Positions 10,660-23,080 of a stretch of DNA of 64,000 nucleotides are shown here, piece by piece. Source of the DNA: Solen grandis. Lineage: Eukaryota; Mollusca; Bivalvia; Adapedonta; Solenidae. How positions within the stretch are numbered: position 1 is the stretch's first letter; every line of letters begins with the position of its first letter. Under the pieces are notes generated by a model, which made no database searches, was not told the DNA's origin, and saw only the letters and a program-made list of their open reading frames with translations. The stretch covers positions 67,476,345 through 67,540,344 of the forward strand of contig CM037781.1 in assembly GCA_021229015.1 (NCBI GenBank), given 5' to 3'. Both the position numbers and the translations under genes were made by a program.

Positions 10660-13600
10660 CGATTGGTTATGTAGCCCGATTGTTTCTGCTGCCCTTTCTT
10701 CTAACCGGAAAAGTTGCGGTTATTGATATAATGAAACATCACGTATCAAAAGAGTTCACGTTTATGAACATTACATACTGATCATTCAGTGCAACACATT
10801 GACGGACTTTGACTTTCTTTGGACCTGCATACACTCGTATACACGTAAAATCATTATTTCATATTATCTTCAATATATAACAGATATATCCCCTCCACGA
10901 ATGTTTGTCGGAGGTAATTACTGAATGTAAGGTACGACGGAGGTTTGTACAGATTTTTACTGGTTAAACTGATATGAATATTCATTTCGAGGCGGTTTGG
11001 TGTCAATTACTTTGGCAATAAAACATCCTTTGTAATGATTTGTCTTAACCATGGATGCTTGTGGTCATCACATGTTAATCAATCGAGCATATCTGATAGA
11101 ACCACCCACCCTTTTTAAACCGGACCGTGACCTTATACAACAGAGGGATCAAGAAGTAGTATTCAGGAAGTTTGGTTATTATATAAAGGTGTTCTGTGAT
11201 TCTAATTCACGGTTATGTATTTTAAAGAAAGGAAGTCTCATATCCAGATTGTGAATTCAGACTTGTCCTTTAGTTCTGAAAGGTCTAGCAGTTCTATTGC
11301 GGCATTTCACAGATGTAACAGACCCAGGGTTCCTGGTGATGCTTTACGATCGCGGTAAAACTTCGTCGAAACTGAAAGACCAATATATTAACATGAAATG
11401 TATCGCAATTTTCTTTTCACGATAAACCCGTGCAATAGATGTGCATAAACATAACGACCTTATGTCAACGATTTGATATATTGAATTAATTTTACAGTAT
11501 GTCCTACTTAATCGTCCAATGAAATGCTTTTATATTGTTCAGCCTTTGTTAGGGCTGAAAGTTTAAACTGTGCAATCTTCTCAAATACCATAGAAGAAAC
11601 ATACAGTCATGTTCGTGAAGATTTCCTTCAATCCTCTCAACCAAACAACACAATTTGTAAGTAATGACAATCCAGTAGATTTTATTACTGGTAGTGCACG
11701 ATATTTACGATGGCAATCTCAACATTTTGTGCCATATAAGATCATGGATAAGATTTGTTGATCAAAATTGACGTCACAGGATTAGGTCTAGTTAGTACAA
11801 AAATCAGTTTCCGCTTGAAGGAAATGTAGACTGGTTCCCATCTGCTTCTGTACAATGTTTAAAATACCCATGTAATGAATTCTAAAAGTCCAGTCACTGG
11901 TCTGTTTTCCTAGGTTTGACCTTTATTCAGAAGTGACCACTAATGCAGATTTGTCTATTCTTTTTAAACTTGAAAAATCACATCAGTCAGAAGGAAAACT
12001 TTTACTTCACTTAAATAGAAGCGGTTGGATGGGGATAGATGTAACACCTACACACAAAGGTAGACAACTCCACTCCGTGTCATCTGACCGGCTCCCGTGA
12101 CCTTTCACACCAAACTCTGCAACAGTTACACATTAAGCCATTTTTTACTGTATAAATGAACAGTTTTGTTTAAAATCACTAACAGTGCGAAACGTGGCCG
12201 CTGGTTATCATAATATCGCAAAATAAGTCCGCCCTGTAATTTCATCAATTAAAGGACCATAATTCTGGCGTATCTCGGACATTCTGTCTGGTAACCGAAC
12301 TTAACTGTGATATCGTGCCAATTGTGAAAAAGTTTGGTCAAGAGCGATTCGCGTTCGTCAGAGTTATATAGCGGACATTGTTAACATTGTGTTCAAAAGG
12401 GGCCACGGTTTGAATAATTTCAACCAAGAGTTATCTAACTTGATGATCTGATGATGCCCCTGAACTCCTTTTTGAAGTTTCAAGACAAACCCATAACTGA
12501 TTACAGAGAGTATACTCATATAAAGTATGTTACATGTAAACTTAAACCAAAATTCTAAGTCTGAAACGGGAGATAGATTTGTAAAATGCAGGTAAGAGGT
12601 ATCTGCCCTGGCACATTGGCCTTGATCAATGACTAAAACACGCGTGTAAGGTTTCCAAAAAGGTTAATTGACTAGGGAGATATCCAATACAGGCAAAACT
12701 ATGTCATTACTGCTGACAAAGTTATGTGACTTGTCTGAATTATACACCTTTTCATAAGCATTACACATGTGAAGTTTGAAGCAAATGTCTTTGAGATATC
12801 AAATTTTCAACCTTTTGGTGTTATGTCTATACAAGATATATAACAAACGCCGAGTACCACGCCGTGGTGAGTAGTATAGTTCTCACTCTTCCTCTAATAG
12901 TCGAGCTACAAACTGACCCCTTTGATTGACAGACTGAGTTGTGTTTATCACTGTTGTGCTACAGGTTTGTTTAAAATCAGAGCATCGTAAGAGAGAAGCA
13001 ACCAAGTTACTGAAGTACACACTTTCAATGATGTGAAATTAAAAAAAAAAAAAAATGGGAGTCCTAATGTTGCATTATGCATATACTGATACTGGAACAG
13101 GCAATCAGAAAGCCAAAGTGGCTTGTAATTTTGAACTGTTTTATTGATTTTCCACGTCAAATTGGCTTTGTAGCTAATATACAAATGTATCATTTTTCAT
13201 GTGACGCTATGTAGGTGTACTGATCAGAAAAGAGAACTGCTGCGTGGAGTAAGACTTAAATCGGAACAAAAACAAAACGTGTACCATTCTACGCGCTACT
13301 AAGTTTTTCAAATGTGGGAGTGTTTCCAAACTTGAGAAGATAAATTAAAAGTATGTTGTCTATACTTTATGCAATATTCATTTTTTCTGCATTATGCCTG
13401 GAAACTGATATTTTGTACTCATGTGATAGACTAAAGATAATATGTGTGAAGTTAGCCAATTTACTCTATTCAGCCTATAAATTAATTTTTTAGCCTAAGT
13501 AATAAATAGGCTATAACTTTTATCTTGTTTAGCCTTTTTAGATTTTCCATGAATGAAACCAGCTTAATACATGTATACATAGTCACTTTCTAAATGTAAT

Positions 13601-14295
13601 CCCTCCCAACCTCTATATTATTGTTATATAGTACTGTTTTTGAAGCGGAACATAAATTGCCAATAACGCATTTCGTTGGATCAATCTTTGAGGTTGTAAT
13701 ATCTCATTGTCAATATCAATTATCAATGTGTATTTCACGTTATTGCTTGTTTAATTACAATAGACGACGATAACGCCATTTATTACACTTAATTACATAG
13801 TTAAGGATAATGCAAATGTAAACAAAACCAAGAATCAAATAAAATATTCAAATCCAAGTTTCACAAACATTTTTTCTGTTGCTAATGAGAAATGCAAATT
13901 TAATTCAGGGCTTTTCCATATAAATAGCGGTGATGATACAATACTTAGTCATAAGTGAGTAGCATTGTTGAGCTTGTATTTTTTTAATCCCCATTTTTGA
14001 TAATTCCGAATGTCTCCTATTGTTAGATTCACATATCCGGGACCGCCACTTTCACTTTCGCATCATACTTGAGCCTCTTGAACGTTGACACTCGTCAGTT
14101 AAGAGCTTGTGATGACCATCCCCGCTAAAGTAACAAATATACATTAAACATTTGGGAAACCAAGGTAGACGGGGCAACGAGATGCTGTATATCATACTAA
14201 ATGGGTTTATTATGTTTTTTTGTTGTTGTTTTTTGTTTTTGTTTTTTCGAGAATATCACGTTAGCAGTGGATCTCAGGATTGATTCGATTAACAG
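10660..14295. other. 3.6 kb without recognisable gene
   Basis: AT-rich sequence with short ORFs only. 12190-12600 has the texture of a common molluscan dispersed repeat (GAAGTTTCAAGACAAACCCA-like text). The 67-codon ORF at 11051 has no motif and no splice support. Confidence 0.5.
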
Positions 14296-14416
14296 AGTAG
14301 TCACAGGACTGGTTGGCCCGGTGTCAGGATAATGCGACTGAATGTGGTATCATGCCACATGTCTACAGTGTGATACTGCAGTATTGCTCTCAAATATTCA
14401 TTGTCCCCAAATTGAC
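14296..14416 (+). mobile_element. SINE type 1, headless fragment
   Basis: Contains ACTGGTTGGCCCGGTGTCAG and GGTATCATGCCACATGTCTA of the SINE central domain. Both the tRNA head and the terminal GGTGGGACGTTAAAC are missing. Confidence 0.75.
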
Positions 14417-14599
14417 TACATGTACAATTTTGTTCTCAACAAACATATCGAATCGATTCCAGGACCCTTAATTTGCGACACTTTGAAACCATAGCAGCTT
14501 AATTGAATTAATGATTTAAATTTCAAGTTCAATACTGAATGTTTGATAGAAAGATATTCTTAATTCTATCGATATAAAGTTTTAACAAGTCTGTAACTA

Positions 14600-14646
14600 A
14601 TTAGAACTAGAGGTTTGTTTTCAGTCTCCATCACACACACTCACTT

Positions 14647-14685
<39 letters not shown>

Positions 14686-15240
14686 CTATGGACCTTGTGT
14701 GTGACACTTCCTCTCATCAAATTTCTCTCAATTTCACTTCAAAAGCATAATTATCTAAAAGAGGAGTTATATTCCAGACAATAAAATGTGAAAAAAGGGG
14801 TAACTCCAAAAGTGCTTACGCCAGAGTTATGGATCTTGTGCAAGACATTTCCTCTCATACCGGCCCCGGTGGTTCGTTCCCCGGCCGACATACCAAAGAC
14901 GTAAAAATGGTACGGGTAGAGCTCTTTTGCTTTGCGCTTGGCATATAACGGTAGTTTCAGGACTAGTTGGCCCGATGTCAGGATAATGTGACTGGGTGTG
15001 GTATCATGCCATATGTGTACTGCAAGGTGGTAGCACTGTATCTGTCTCAAGTGGACATCGTCTCCAAATGACTGAAATACTGCCGGTGGGACGTTAAATC
15101 CAATAAACAAACAAACTTCCTCTCACCAAGTTCTTTCCATTAATGAAATTTCACTGTAATAGCATATAATAGAAAAGGAGTTATCTTCCGGGCAAATTTT
15201 TTGACAGACAGACGGACAGACAACTCTGGCAGAAACAATA
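14600..15240 (+). repeat. Dispersed repeat with two related units, CA run and SINE insertion
   Basis: Two related units share ATGGA(C/T)CTTGTG, ACTTCCTCTCA/CATTTCCTCTCA, ATTTCACT and GAGTTAT, and end near GACAGACAGACGGACAG. A (CA)n run lies at 14650-14684. The second unit is split by the SINE at 14857-15117. The body resembles a widely dispersed molluscan repeat; the family is not assigned. Confidence 0.55.
14857..15117 (+). mobile_element. SINE type 1, tRNA head deleted, with 9-bp target duplication
   Basis: Starts CCGGCCCCGGTGG but jumps straight to CCCCGGCCGACAT, losing most of the tRNA head between and including the A and B boxes. The centre and the GGTGGGACGTTAAATCCAAT tail are intact. 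TTCCTCTCA occurs at both edges, a likely target-site duplication. Confidence 0.75.
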
Positions 15241-15311
15241 TGTCTACCCCATATAATAATGATAAAACAACAAATACTGACACGCAAACTGATTTTATTT
15301 CAGCTGTACAG

Positions 15312-15411
15312 NNNNNNNNNNNNNNNNNNNNNNNNNNNNNNNNNNNNNNNNNNNNNNNNNNNNNNNNNNNNNNNNNNNNNNNNNNNNNNNNNNNNNNNNN
15401 NNNNNNNNNNN
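15312..15411. other. Assembly gap, 100 Ns
   Basis: Exactly 100 N, the usual placeholder for a gap of unknown size. Confidence 0.99.
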
Positions 15412-15556
15412 TTTTTGAGTTTAACATTTATTGTCCCCGTATCAAAAATAGCAGTGGGTCGGGGATCCATCCCACTAATGCAAAATCTTAGATGATGTTC
15501 TTTTACTTGTGTCTCAACCTTTTGTCTATATAAATTATGACACTTTTATGTTTATT

Positions 15557-15788
15557 CCTTTACTTCACTCGGACACATTTTGACGCACTGGCAAACAGAG
15601 CATCTAAGATCAGACAGTTCCTTTCAGGAGCTATCTGATCAGGGTCTTCTCTGTTTATTCATACACTATTGAAAGCTCAGTTTCAACAAATCTGCATGGC
15701 AAGAAAAAATCATTATCTAAAGTTCAGTAATATGACATTCATCATATTATAAATTTGTAAATGAATATTCATGATAAAATGTAAAGGG
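15557..15788. mobile_element. piggyBac-like MITE, degenerate copy
   Basis: Relative of 55959-56232. Shared blocks include AGATCAGACAG, CTCTGTTT, AGCTCAGTTTC and GAATATTCATGA. The right end GTAAAGGG|TTAA is intact; the left end reads CCTTTACTTCAC after TTAT. Confidence 0.6.
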
Positions 15789-16195
15789 TTAAACTACCAA
15801 ATTTTATCATCACAGGTATCAAATGTAATAATACATTGTAATACGTTTGACTGTTAATTAGGTTCGGTATTAAAGAAATAATATAAATCTAGATTGTGTA
15901 TCTCACCATGACAGGTAATGCATATTATAATCAAATGTAATGTTACAAACGTGTAAATATTAATTTAAGTATTAGATATTTGGTTAGTGGGGAAAGTTTC
16001 TTCACCGAAATCAAATAATAATAAAACTGATGAGAAACCTTAAAAATAAGCAATATCATAGTACAGATCGGTCTTGTTGCATTGCATAGTTTTTGCCGGT
16101 ATCGCCAATGCACTAGAGAAATGATCTTGCCATTTCCGAGATTTTCATATAAAACATCTACGCCCTGTATCGACATTGTAATAGCAAAAAGATCG

Positions 16196-17800
16196 ATTAA
16201 ACTGCCGACGTTGCACTACAGAATGAAAAGCGGGTAGGCTTGCCCTGCATCAACGTGGCACTGGATAAACGGCCGCTAGGCTTGCCCTGCATCAACGTGG
16301 AACTGGATAAATGGCAGCTAGGCTTGCCCTGCATCAACGTGGCACTGGATGAATGGCAGCTAGGCTTGTCCTGCATCAACGTGGAACTGGATAAACGGCC
16401 GCTAGGCTTGCCCTGCATAAACGTGGCACTGAATAAATGGCAGCTAGGCTAGCCCTGCATCAACGTGGCACTGGATGAATGGCAGCTAGGCTTGTCCTGC
16501 ATCAACGTGGCACTGGATAAACGGCCGCTAGGCTTGCCCTGCATCAACGTGGCACTGGATATACTGCCGCTAGGTTTGCCCTGCATCAACGTGGAACTGG
16601 ATAAACTGCCGCTAGGCTTGCCCTGCATCAACGTGGAACTGGATAAACGGCAGCTAGGCTTGCCCTGCATCGACGTGGCACTGGATAAACTGCCGCTAGG
16701 CTTGTCCTACATCAACGTGGCACAGGATAAACAGCTGCAAGGCTTGCCCTGCATCAACGTGACACTGGATAAACTACCGCTAGGCTTGCACTGTTCAACG
16801 TGGCACTGGATAAACGGCTGCTAGGCTTGCCCTGCATCAACGTGGCACTAGATAAACGGCAGCTAGGCTTGCCCTGCATCAACGTGGAACTGGATAAACT
16901 GTCGCTAGGCTTGTCCTGCATCAACGTGGCACAGGATTAACTGCCGCTAGGCTTGCCCTGCATCAATGTGGAACTGGATAATCTGCCGCTAGGCTTGCCC
17001 TGCATCAACGTGGCACTGGATAAACTGCCGCTTGGCTTGCCCTGCATAAACGTGGCCCTGGATAAATGGCCGCTAGGCTTGCCCTGCATCAACTTGGCAC
17101 TGGATAAATGACAGCTAGGCTAGTCCTGCATCAACGTGGCACTGGATGAATGGCAGCTAGGCTTGTCCTGCATCAACGTGGAACTGGATAAACGGCTGCT
17201 AGGCTTGCCCTTCATCAACGTGGCACTGGATAAATGGCAGCTAGGCTTGCCCTGCATTAATGTGGCACTGGATAAACGGCCGCTAGGTTTGTCCTGCATC
17301 AACGTGACACTGGATAAACTGCCGCTAGACATGCCCTGCATCAATATGGCACTGGATAAATGGTCGTTAGGCTTGCCCTGCATCAACGTGGCACTGGATA
17401 AAAGGCCGCTAGGCTTGCCTTGTATTAACGTGGCACTGGATAAAAGGCCGCTAGGCTTGCCCTGCATCAACGTGGCACTGGATAAACGGCTGCTAGGCTT
17501 GCCCTGCATCAACGTGGCACTGGATAAAAGGCCGCTAGGCTTGCCCTGCATCAACGTGGCACTAAATAAATGGCAGCTAGGCTTGCCCTGCATCAACGTG
17601 GCACTGGGTAAACTGCCGCTAGGCTTGCCTTGCATCAACGTGGCACTGGATAAATGGCAGCTAGGCTTGCCCTGCATCAACGTGGCACTGGATGAATGGC
17701 AGCTAGGCTTGCCCTGCATCAACGTAGAATTAGATAAAGTGCTGCTAGGCATGCCCTGCATTAACATGGCACTGGATAAATGGTCGTTAAGCTTGACTGT
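16196..17800 (+). repeat. Minisatellite, 42-bp unit, about 37 copies
   Basis: Units contain GGCTTGCCCTGCATCAACGT then GGCACTGGATAAACGGCCGCTA. The TAAACGG/TGAATGG/TAAACTG part is the most variable. Because 42 is a multiple of three and the unit lacks stops in one frame per strand, it reads as 14-aa repeats on both strands (GLPCINVALDKRPL on +, LMQGKPSGRLSSAT on -). Variant TGAATGGCAGCTAGGCTTG recurs in blocks near 16.35, 16.47, 17.15 and 17.69 kb, suggesting block duplication. I do not regard it as a gene: no start context, splice or domain. Confidence 0.95.
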
Positions 17801-17802
17801 AA

Positions 17803-18027
17803 TGACGATAAAAATGGTACAGTTATAGCCCCCTTGCTTGGCGCTTAGCATATAAAAGTAGTTGCAAGACTGGTTGGCCCAATGTCAGGATTATGTGACT
17901 GGGTGTGGTATCATGCCACATTTCTACGGCGTGATACTGCAGTGTGGCAGCACTATGTCTCAATTAGACATCCGTCTCCAAATGACTGAAATACTGTCGG
18001 TGGGACGTTAAAACCAAACAAACAAAC
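17803..18027 (+). mobile_element. SINE type 1, 5'-truncated, inside the minisatellite
   Basis: Runs from GACGATAAAAATGGTAC through the central domain to GTGGGACGTTAAAACCAAAC. It separates the homogeneous 42-bp array on its left from degenerate units on its right. Confidence 0.8.
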
Positions 18028-18190
18028 ATGTATTGACGAACCTCTGAATAAACGGCTGCCAGGCTTGCCCTGAATTGACTCGGGACTGGATAAACGGCCG
18101 ATAGAATTGCCCTGTATCATCATGGCAAGAGTTTAACAGCCCCTGGGGTGGCCCTGTATCAATGTGACAACAGATAAACGTCCTTACACG
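18028..18190 (+). repeat. Degenerate relic of the 42-bp minisatellite
   Basis: About four strongly diverged units (CTGAATAAACGGCTGCCAGG, GGACTGGATAAACGGCCGAT, GCCCTGTATCA.) distal to the SINE. Confidence 0.8.
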
Positions 18191-21100
18191 GCCAGAAACT
18201 TAAACAAAAAGAAAACTGACAATACATGTAGAACAGCATATTTTTATTGTCTTCCAGGTCAGGGAAGAAGAATAATTCTTTTATACCACAGTAATGCACT
18301 ACGATGTCTACATAACATAAGATTTAATTCTAGAAAATAAATGTATGCTAATACTAAAGTCTTGGAAACTGAAACCTGTCTGCATAAACTGCTAGGCTAC
18401 AGCTTTCACATTGTGTTTATGATTGTATTATCGTATTTTCTGGTGAGAATTTACATACATAAATGCTGGAGTTCTTGAAGCATGAATACATAACCATTAT
18501 GCAGAATACAAAATTTCTTATCTGCAACGGTTACAATATGTATGTTACTTTATGCGTTAACATTGTTATACTTATCTGAAAACATGCTATTTATATTATT
18601 AATAAAAATATATCTTTATTTATACTTTTCTAAGCCAATTCTGACGGATGTCAATTTATGCTCGTTCAATTATCCAATAAAATGATTATTTAAATGTTTA
18701 TGGTTATGTAAATGTATTGCAATTCTAATTATTGCATCGCCTTCTCCCATACAGTGTCGTTATGTAAAGGGCAATTTGAAATTCTTGTCAGCATGAGACT
18801 AATGTCTGCTAGAGAAAATAAAATAAGTATCCTCTTTTAACCATATATTTTCATTTATACCACTAAGTTGCAATTTCCTCTAACAAATTCAGGTCTGGCG
18901 GGGATGTCGCGTGATCATTCTAAATCGTTAGGTCGGATGCGGGGGTTGTGGGATTTAACGAGATCACATCGTTTAATTTTTACACGGTCCTATTGCATCC
19001 ATACTCATAAAACAAATTGCAATATTTGCTCTATAACAGATTAATGGCGTCTCGCAATTTACGGAAATTAATGTGTGTATTGTTTGTTGGTCTGTAATTG
19101 GCTGAACTACGCTATTTGGCTGACAAACAGTCATAGCGGCGGTTAATAATCAAAGCCTTGCAGCACTGATTCATTCACTTTTTCAGCTCATTGAAGTCAT
19201 TTAATTATGTGGCGTTGAATACCGGATATCCAAATACAATGCCGTCTAGCGAGCAAGAAATACTTGCACTATTTGCTCGAACCATCGTTATACAATAGAT
19301 ACATATGCTTGCATGCGAGCTCCAGTTTAGGCAAGTGACATTTTGTTACATATCTCACATGAAGAAAATGCACTACACTCTTCTTTGTATGCTTTGTATC
19401 ATTTTATTACAGAAGTTCTCACGGCATATAACGGTGCAACGATGCACAAGCGGGAAAATAATGTTCATGAAAATACTATGAATGAAATTGTGTGTGCTTG
19501 TACAATTCTCATACCTGACATGTAATATTTTCTTGGTTAATCAAATAGGTATTTCAACGAAAGACGAGTGTTCGACCCACAAACTAAAATGATATAATAG
19601 CTATAAGATCCATTTAATTTGTGGAAAATCAATAAAATATTTCCAAATTTCAAGCCACTTGACTTTCTCGTTAGTTATCGTTTAAGGTTATGCTTCACTC
19701 AACATAAGGACTCCCAGTTTTTTTTATTCATTTTATACGCTGAATATTGCTGTTGTTGTAATTTATTGATGCTGATAAAAGCATTACTAGATGTGTAAGG
19801 ACAAACTGTACTGTACATTAAAAAACGATACCATATATATATTGACAGTTGGACCAATCTAAGAGAGTACTATAATTTGCGTTATCGCACGGTAGTACGA
19901 AATGGTGTGTAAGAAGACTGATAATGCAAGCACGGACATTTTAGTCCTAATTTCATGCCGTTTGCACGTTCATCGACTTTCCAGCTTTTACCACTAGTCA
20001 ACGGGGTTCTAGAATCTATCTACTGATCTCCCTGGACAGTTTTAAACCCCTTATATGCCAGTCCACATTAAAACTACATGGAATTACACCGTCCTCTCAG
20101 GTACCCATTTACACCTCGGTTAGTAGGTCAGTTCTCAAGGACATAATCAGGGTCCATGGCAGGACTAGAACCCGAGACCTCTAGACCCCGAAGCGCTTGT
20201 TTTTTTTCACTGGACCTGTGCTCCTTATACAAGCCACAAGGATGCGAAATACGGCAACTCTGTATCAACTTACGGCTAAGTGAATACAAACACAATCAAT
20301 TACAAATCTCAAAGTCGCAGTTGGTTATGTTTTCATATCTTATGAATAATAATTTTGTTTTCTCCCATATGAAATTATTACATCTAGACACACTCTGATA
20401 AGAAAATGACTGCACACACATGTCTAACAAAGTATTGTATTTATAAAAGGCAATAACGCAATGAAATATGGACATTGCAAGACACCTTGTAAATATTAGG
20501 AGTATTATAGAGATTCCATGGAGGATATATATTTATTTTTCATTGAGACGTAGATATTACATTAGACTCCCCTGTGCTGTGCATGTGAATTGTTACATTA
20601 TATATCACCTACGGGAGAAATCTGGAGGAGTGCGTACATATTAAATATATGACTTGTACTTTTGTAGCGACAAGATACGGGCTTGTGAAGCTCCGTAGAA
20701 GCAATCCACGTTCAGATGAAAAAAATGTTAGATACTGTAGCATGAGGTTAAGCTGCTGTTTGTCGTTTATGGACGATACATGTAACTTATTATAAGTGAT
20801 AAACCTTTAAAATTGTGAATCTTTATAAGCGAATGAAACACGAAGCAGTGCTAGATATAAAATACTAAAATCATCAAGTATACTTATATTTATATTTGAT
20901 TCGATATTGAATGTACATATTGATCTGTCCATCACGTGAATAAAATGCTACATACTTGCATATAATTGAAACCTGCAAATTGTCAGTTTTAAAAGCAGCT
21001 GTACACTTTATAAACATCATGTCAATGTTCTTAAATGTCATTTTCAGCCACTACGAGTTCATATAAGTATACCCCGAGATCTGTGAATGTGGCGAATAGG

Positions 21101-22640
21101 ATTCATCGAAGTATGGCTAGAATTGATTTTGGTGAATTTTTTGACGTTTTTGTTTAATGAGATAAACAACCAGTTTGTCAATAAAAAAGTTATGTTGTAA
21201 CTCAAATTTCATTTTGTTATTAAACACGGAGTCTGCAATTTTTGACAGATATTTATGAGGAAACATGGTTTTAAAATACTTTGAATTGATAGGAATGCAA
21301 ATTTTTCCATCATTTTCATTATTGTCAGTAGGATACCTGTGGTAATATTGCCTACGTAATCAGGGACAGAAAAAACAACAACAACAAATATGTAGCTAAT
21401 TCATTGTCGTAAAACTTAATTATTAATATTCTTTTATTTTGTATTGCTAAATATATCTTATATAAATGCATGTATACTCCTGCTTTTAACTAGGCCAGAC
21501 ATTATTTGTAAGATTTTTTCAACTGTTTTTTTCCCCAATGTTTATTTAACCCCCGTCATAGGTGAAACGAGGTCGCGAAACCATACTGTTTGTAATGATT
21601 TTTCCCAATCGATGCGAAATAAGATAGCTGAAGAACTGAGATACATGTACAAAATGTTTACACTTTTCTCCATGTCTCAAACATTTCTCCAGAACTAGAA
21701 ACATTCCACGTTCAAGTGTTTAAAAATGCGCAAAATTCCAAGGGCCAAAAACAATAACAATACCGGAATCCATTAATTGTGCGTTATATGCATTTTATCT
21801 CATTAATATAGGACTGGACGAAAATATTCGAAATATTTCTATTTACATAATCAGTTTTATGTTAATGGTTTTACTTTGTATCAAGTGCTGAAACGGTATC
21901 GTAAATCACAATGAACCGTCTATGTAGCTGGATTGAAGTAGCTACAGTTGCACAGATTGTAGCTGCACGTATGCAATATGTGCAACCTAACATGCATCTA
22001 CTTAAACTTCGAATGCCATGTACTCAAACACTTAATTATCTCCAAATTCTGTTTCCAAAAACCAAGGGTATTCTAGAAAAGTAAATTGAATGAGTATGCA
22101 TTCGAACTTACGATATGAAAACCGCTTAAAATGTTTATCTTAAATAAGGGAAGGTTTTGTTTGCTTTGTTTACATGCGTTTAAGGAAACATGACTTCAGA
22201 TGTTTCGTGAAACTTTACAAATATATGAAAGTGACAAGAACTGTATCCATATAGAAACTATTGACCAATGTCATTCCTAGTTCTTAACATTTCTGAACAT
22301 ATACATCATTTGAAATTTGCTCTGAAAGACTATAAATCCACGTGCATTCATTTGTCTATATTTTAATTGGTATTGACTTTTTGATCCCGATTATTTTTGC
22401 AAATGAGATTATGTCAGCAGTTCTTAATGCATGTAAAGTTATGTTTTCATAAATACGACGCATAAATATTGATTTGACAGAAATTTATGCCTCAGAAATG
22501 GTTATATTTTATTGATTATTAGTCTGACATGTCAATCGAGACGCAATGTACGTGTATGCCTTTTGATCTCCCTTGATCCCTGTCCTGTTAAAACTGTAGT
22601 CTACATGTACACATTTATGTTATTATGTCACCAGGTGCAA
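18190..22640 (+). repeat. Segmental repeat copy A, first part
   Basis: Non-coding blocks found again in the same order in copies B, C and D: 18260-18960 (also 25650-26200, 29200-29900), 20190-20660 (30110-30560, 40740-41210), 20700-21070 (30640-31000, 41290-41640) and 21440-22150 (31270-32160). Tell-tale strings are ATAAACTGCTAGG, GTCGGATGCGGG, ACGGGAGAAATCTG, AAACACGAAGCAG.GCTAGA and CAGTTGCACAGATTGTAG. No host ORF is recognisable. Confidence 0.8.
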
Positions 22641-22666
22641 CTTATGTTTCGTTTCGATAAGGCGTG

Positions 22667-22809
22667 CAGGTGGTGAAAAAATCATGGCTCGACCGGGACT
22701 CTAACCCAGGGCCTCAGGACTACCGTTCCTGCGCTCTACCACTGAGCTATCGAGACACTCATGTCTTATTGCCTATTGATTTATCACCAAATACCTGTAC
22801 CCGGCTACA
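22667..22809 (-). mobile_element. tRNA-Thr-like SINE/repeat, copy 1
   Basis: A 143-bp unit, repeated almost identically at 22938-23080. Its minus strand 22685-22756 folds as a cloverleaf: six of seven acceptor pairs, D arm AGCTCAGTGGTAGAGC, perfect 5-bp anticodon stem CAGGA/TCCTG with loop ACGGTAG (anticodon GGT, but C at position 33), and T stem CTGGG/CCCGG. The T loop is mutated (TTAGAGT). It is more likely a tRNA-derived repeat than a working tRNA. Confidence 0.65.
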
Positions 22810-22937
22810 TATTCCCCCTCCAAATTTAGAATTCGTCCCGAATTCTTTGAGACAAAGAACATTGTGAAAAGTTCTTGAGGTGCCGAAGCAGTAGCCATAG
22901 CAAACAGTATGTTATTTACGTTGGGCGCCAAATGTAA

Positions 22938-23080
22938 CAGGTGGTGAAAAAAACATGGCTCGACCGGGACTCGAACCCAGGGCCTCAGGACTACCGTTCT
23001 TGCGCTCTACCACTGAGCTATCGAGACACTCATGTCTTATTTCCTATTGATTTATCACCAAATACCTGTACCCGGCTACA
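22938..23080 (-). mobile_element. tRNA-Thr-like SINE/repeat, copy 2
   Basis: Direct-orientation partner of the unit 271 bp upstream. Here the T loop is canonical (GGGTTCGAGTCCC), but the anticodon stem carries one mismatch (CAAGA/TCCTG). The tRNA-like part is 22956-23027. Between the copies lies a unique spacer ending GGGCGCCAAATGTAA. Confidence 0.65.

Noticed and set aside
11051..11254. 67-codon ORF beginning MDACGHHMLINRAY
   Set aside because: No recognisable motif, no splice signals, and a length expected by chance.
15140..15495. ORFs across the N block
   Set aside because: They are open only because Ns cannot encode stops.
16236..17797. CRISPR-like direct repeats
   Set aside because: Units are contiguous with no unique spacers, and the genome is eukaryotic.
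16197..17851. Long ORFs on both strands (up to 243 codons) in the 42-bp array
   Set aside because: They follow automatically from a stop-free unit whose length is a multiple of three. There is no domain, splice site or start context.
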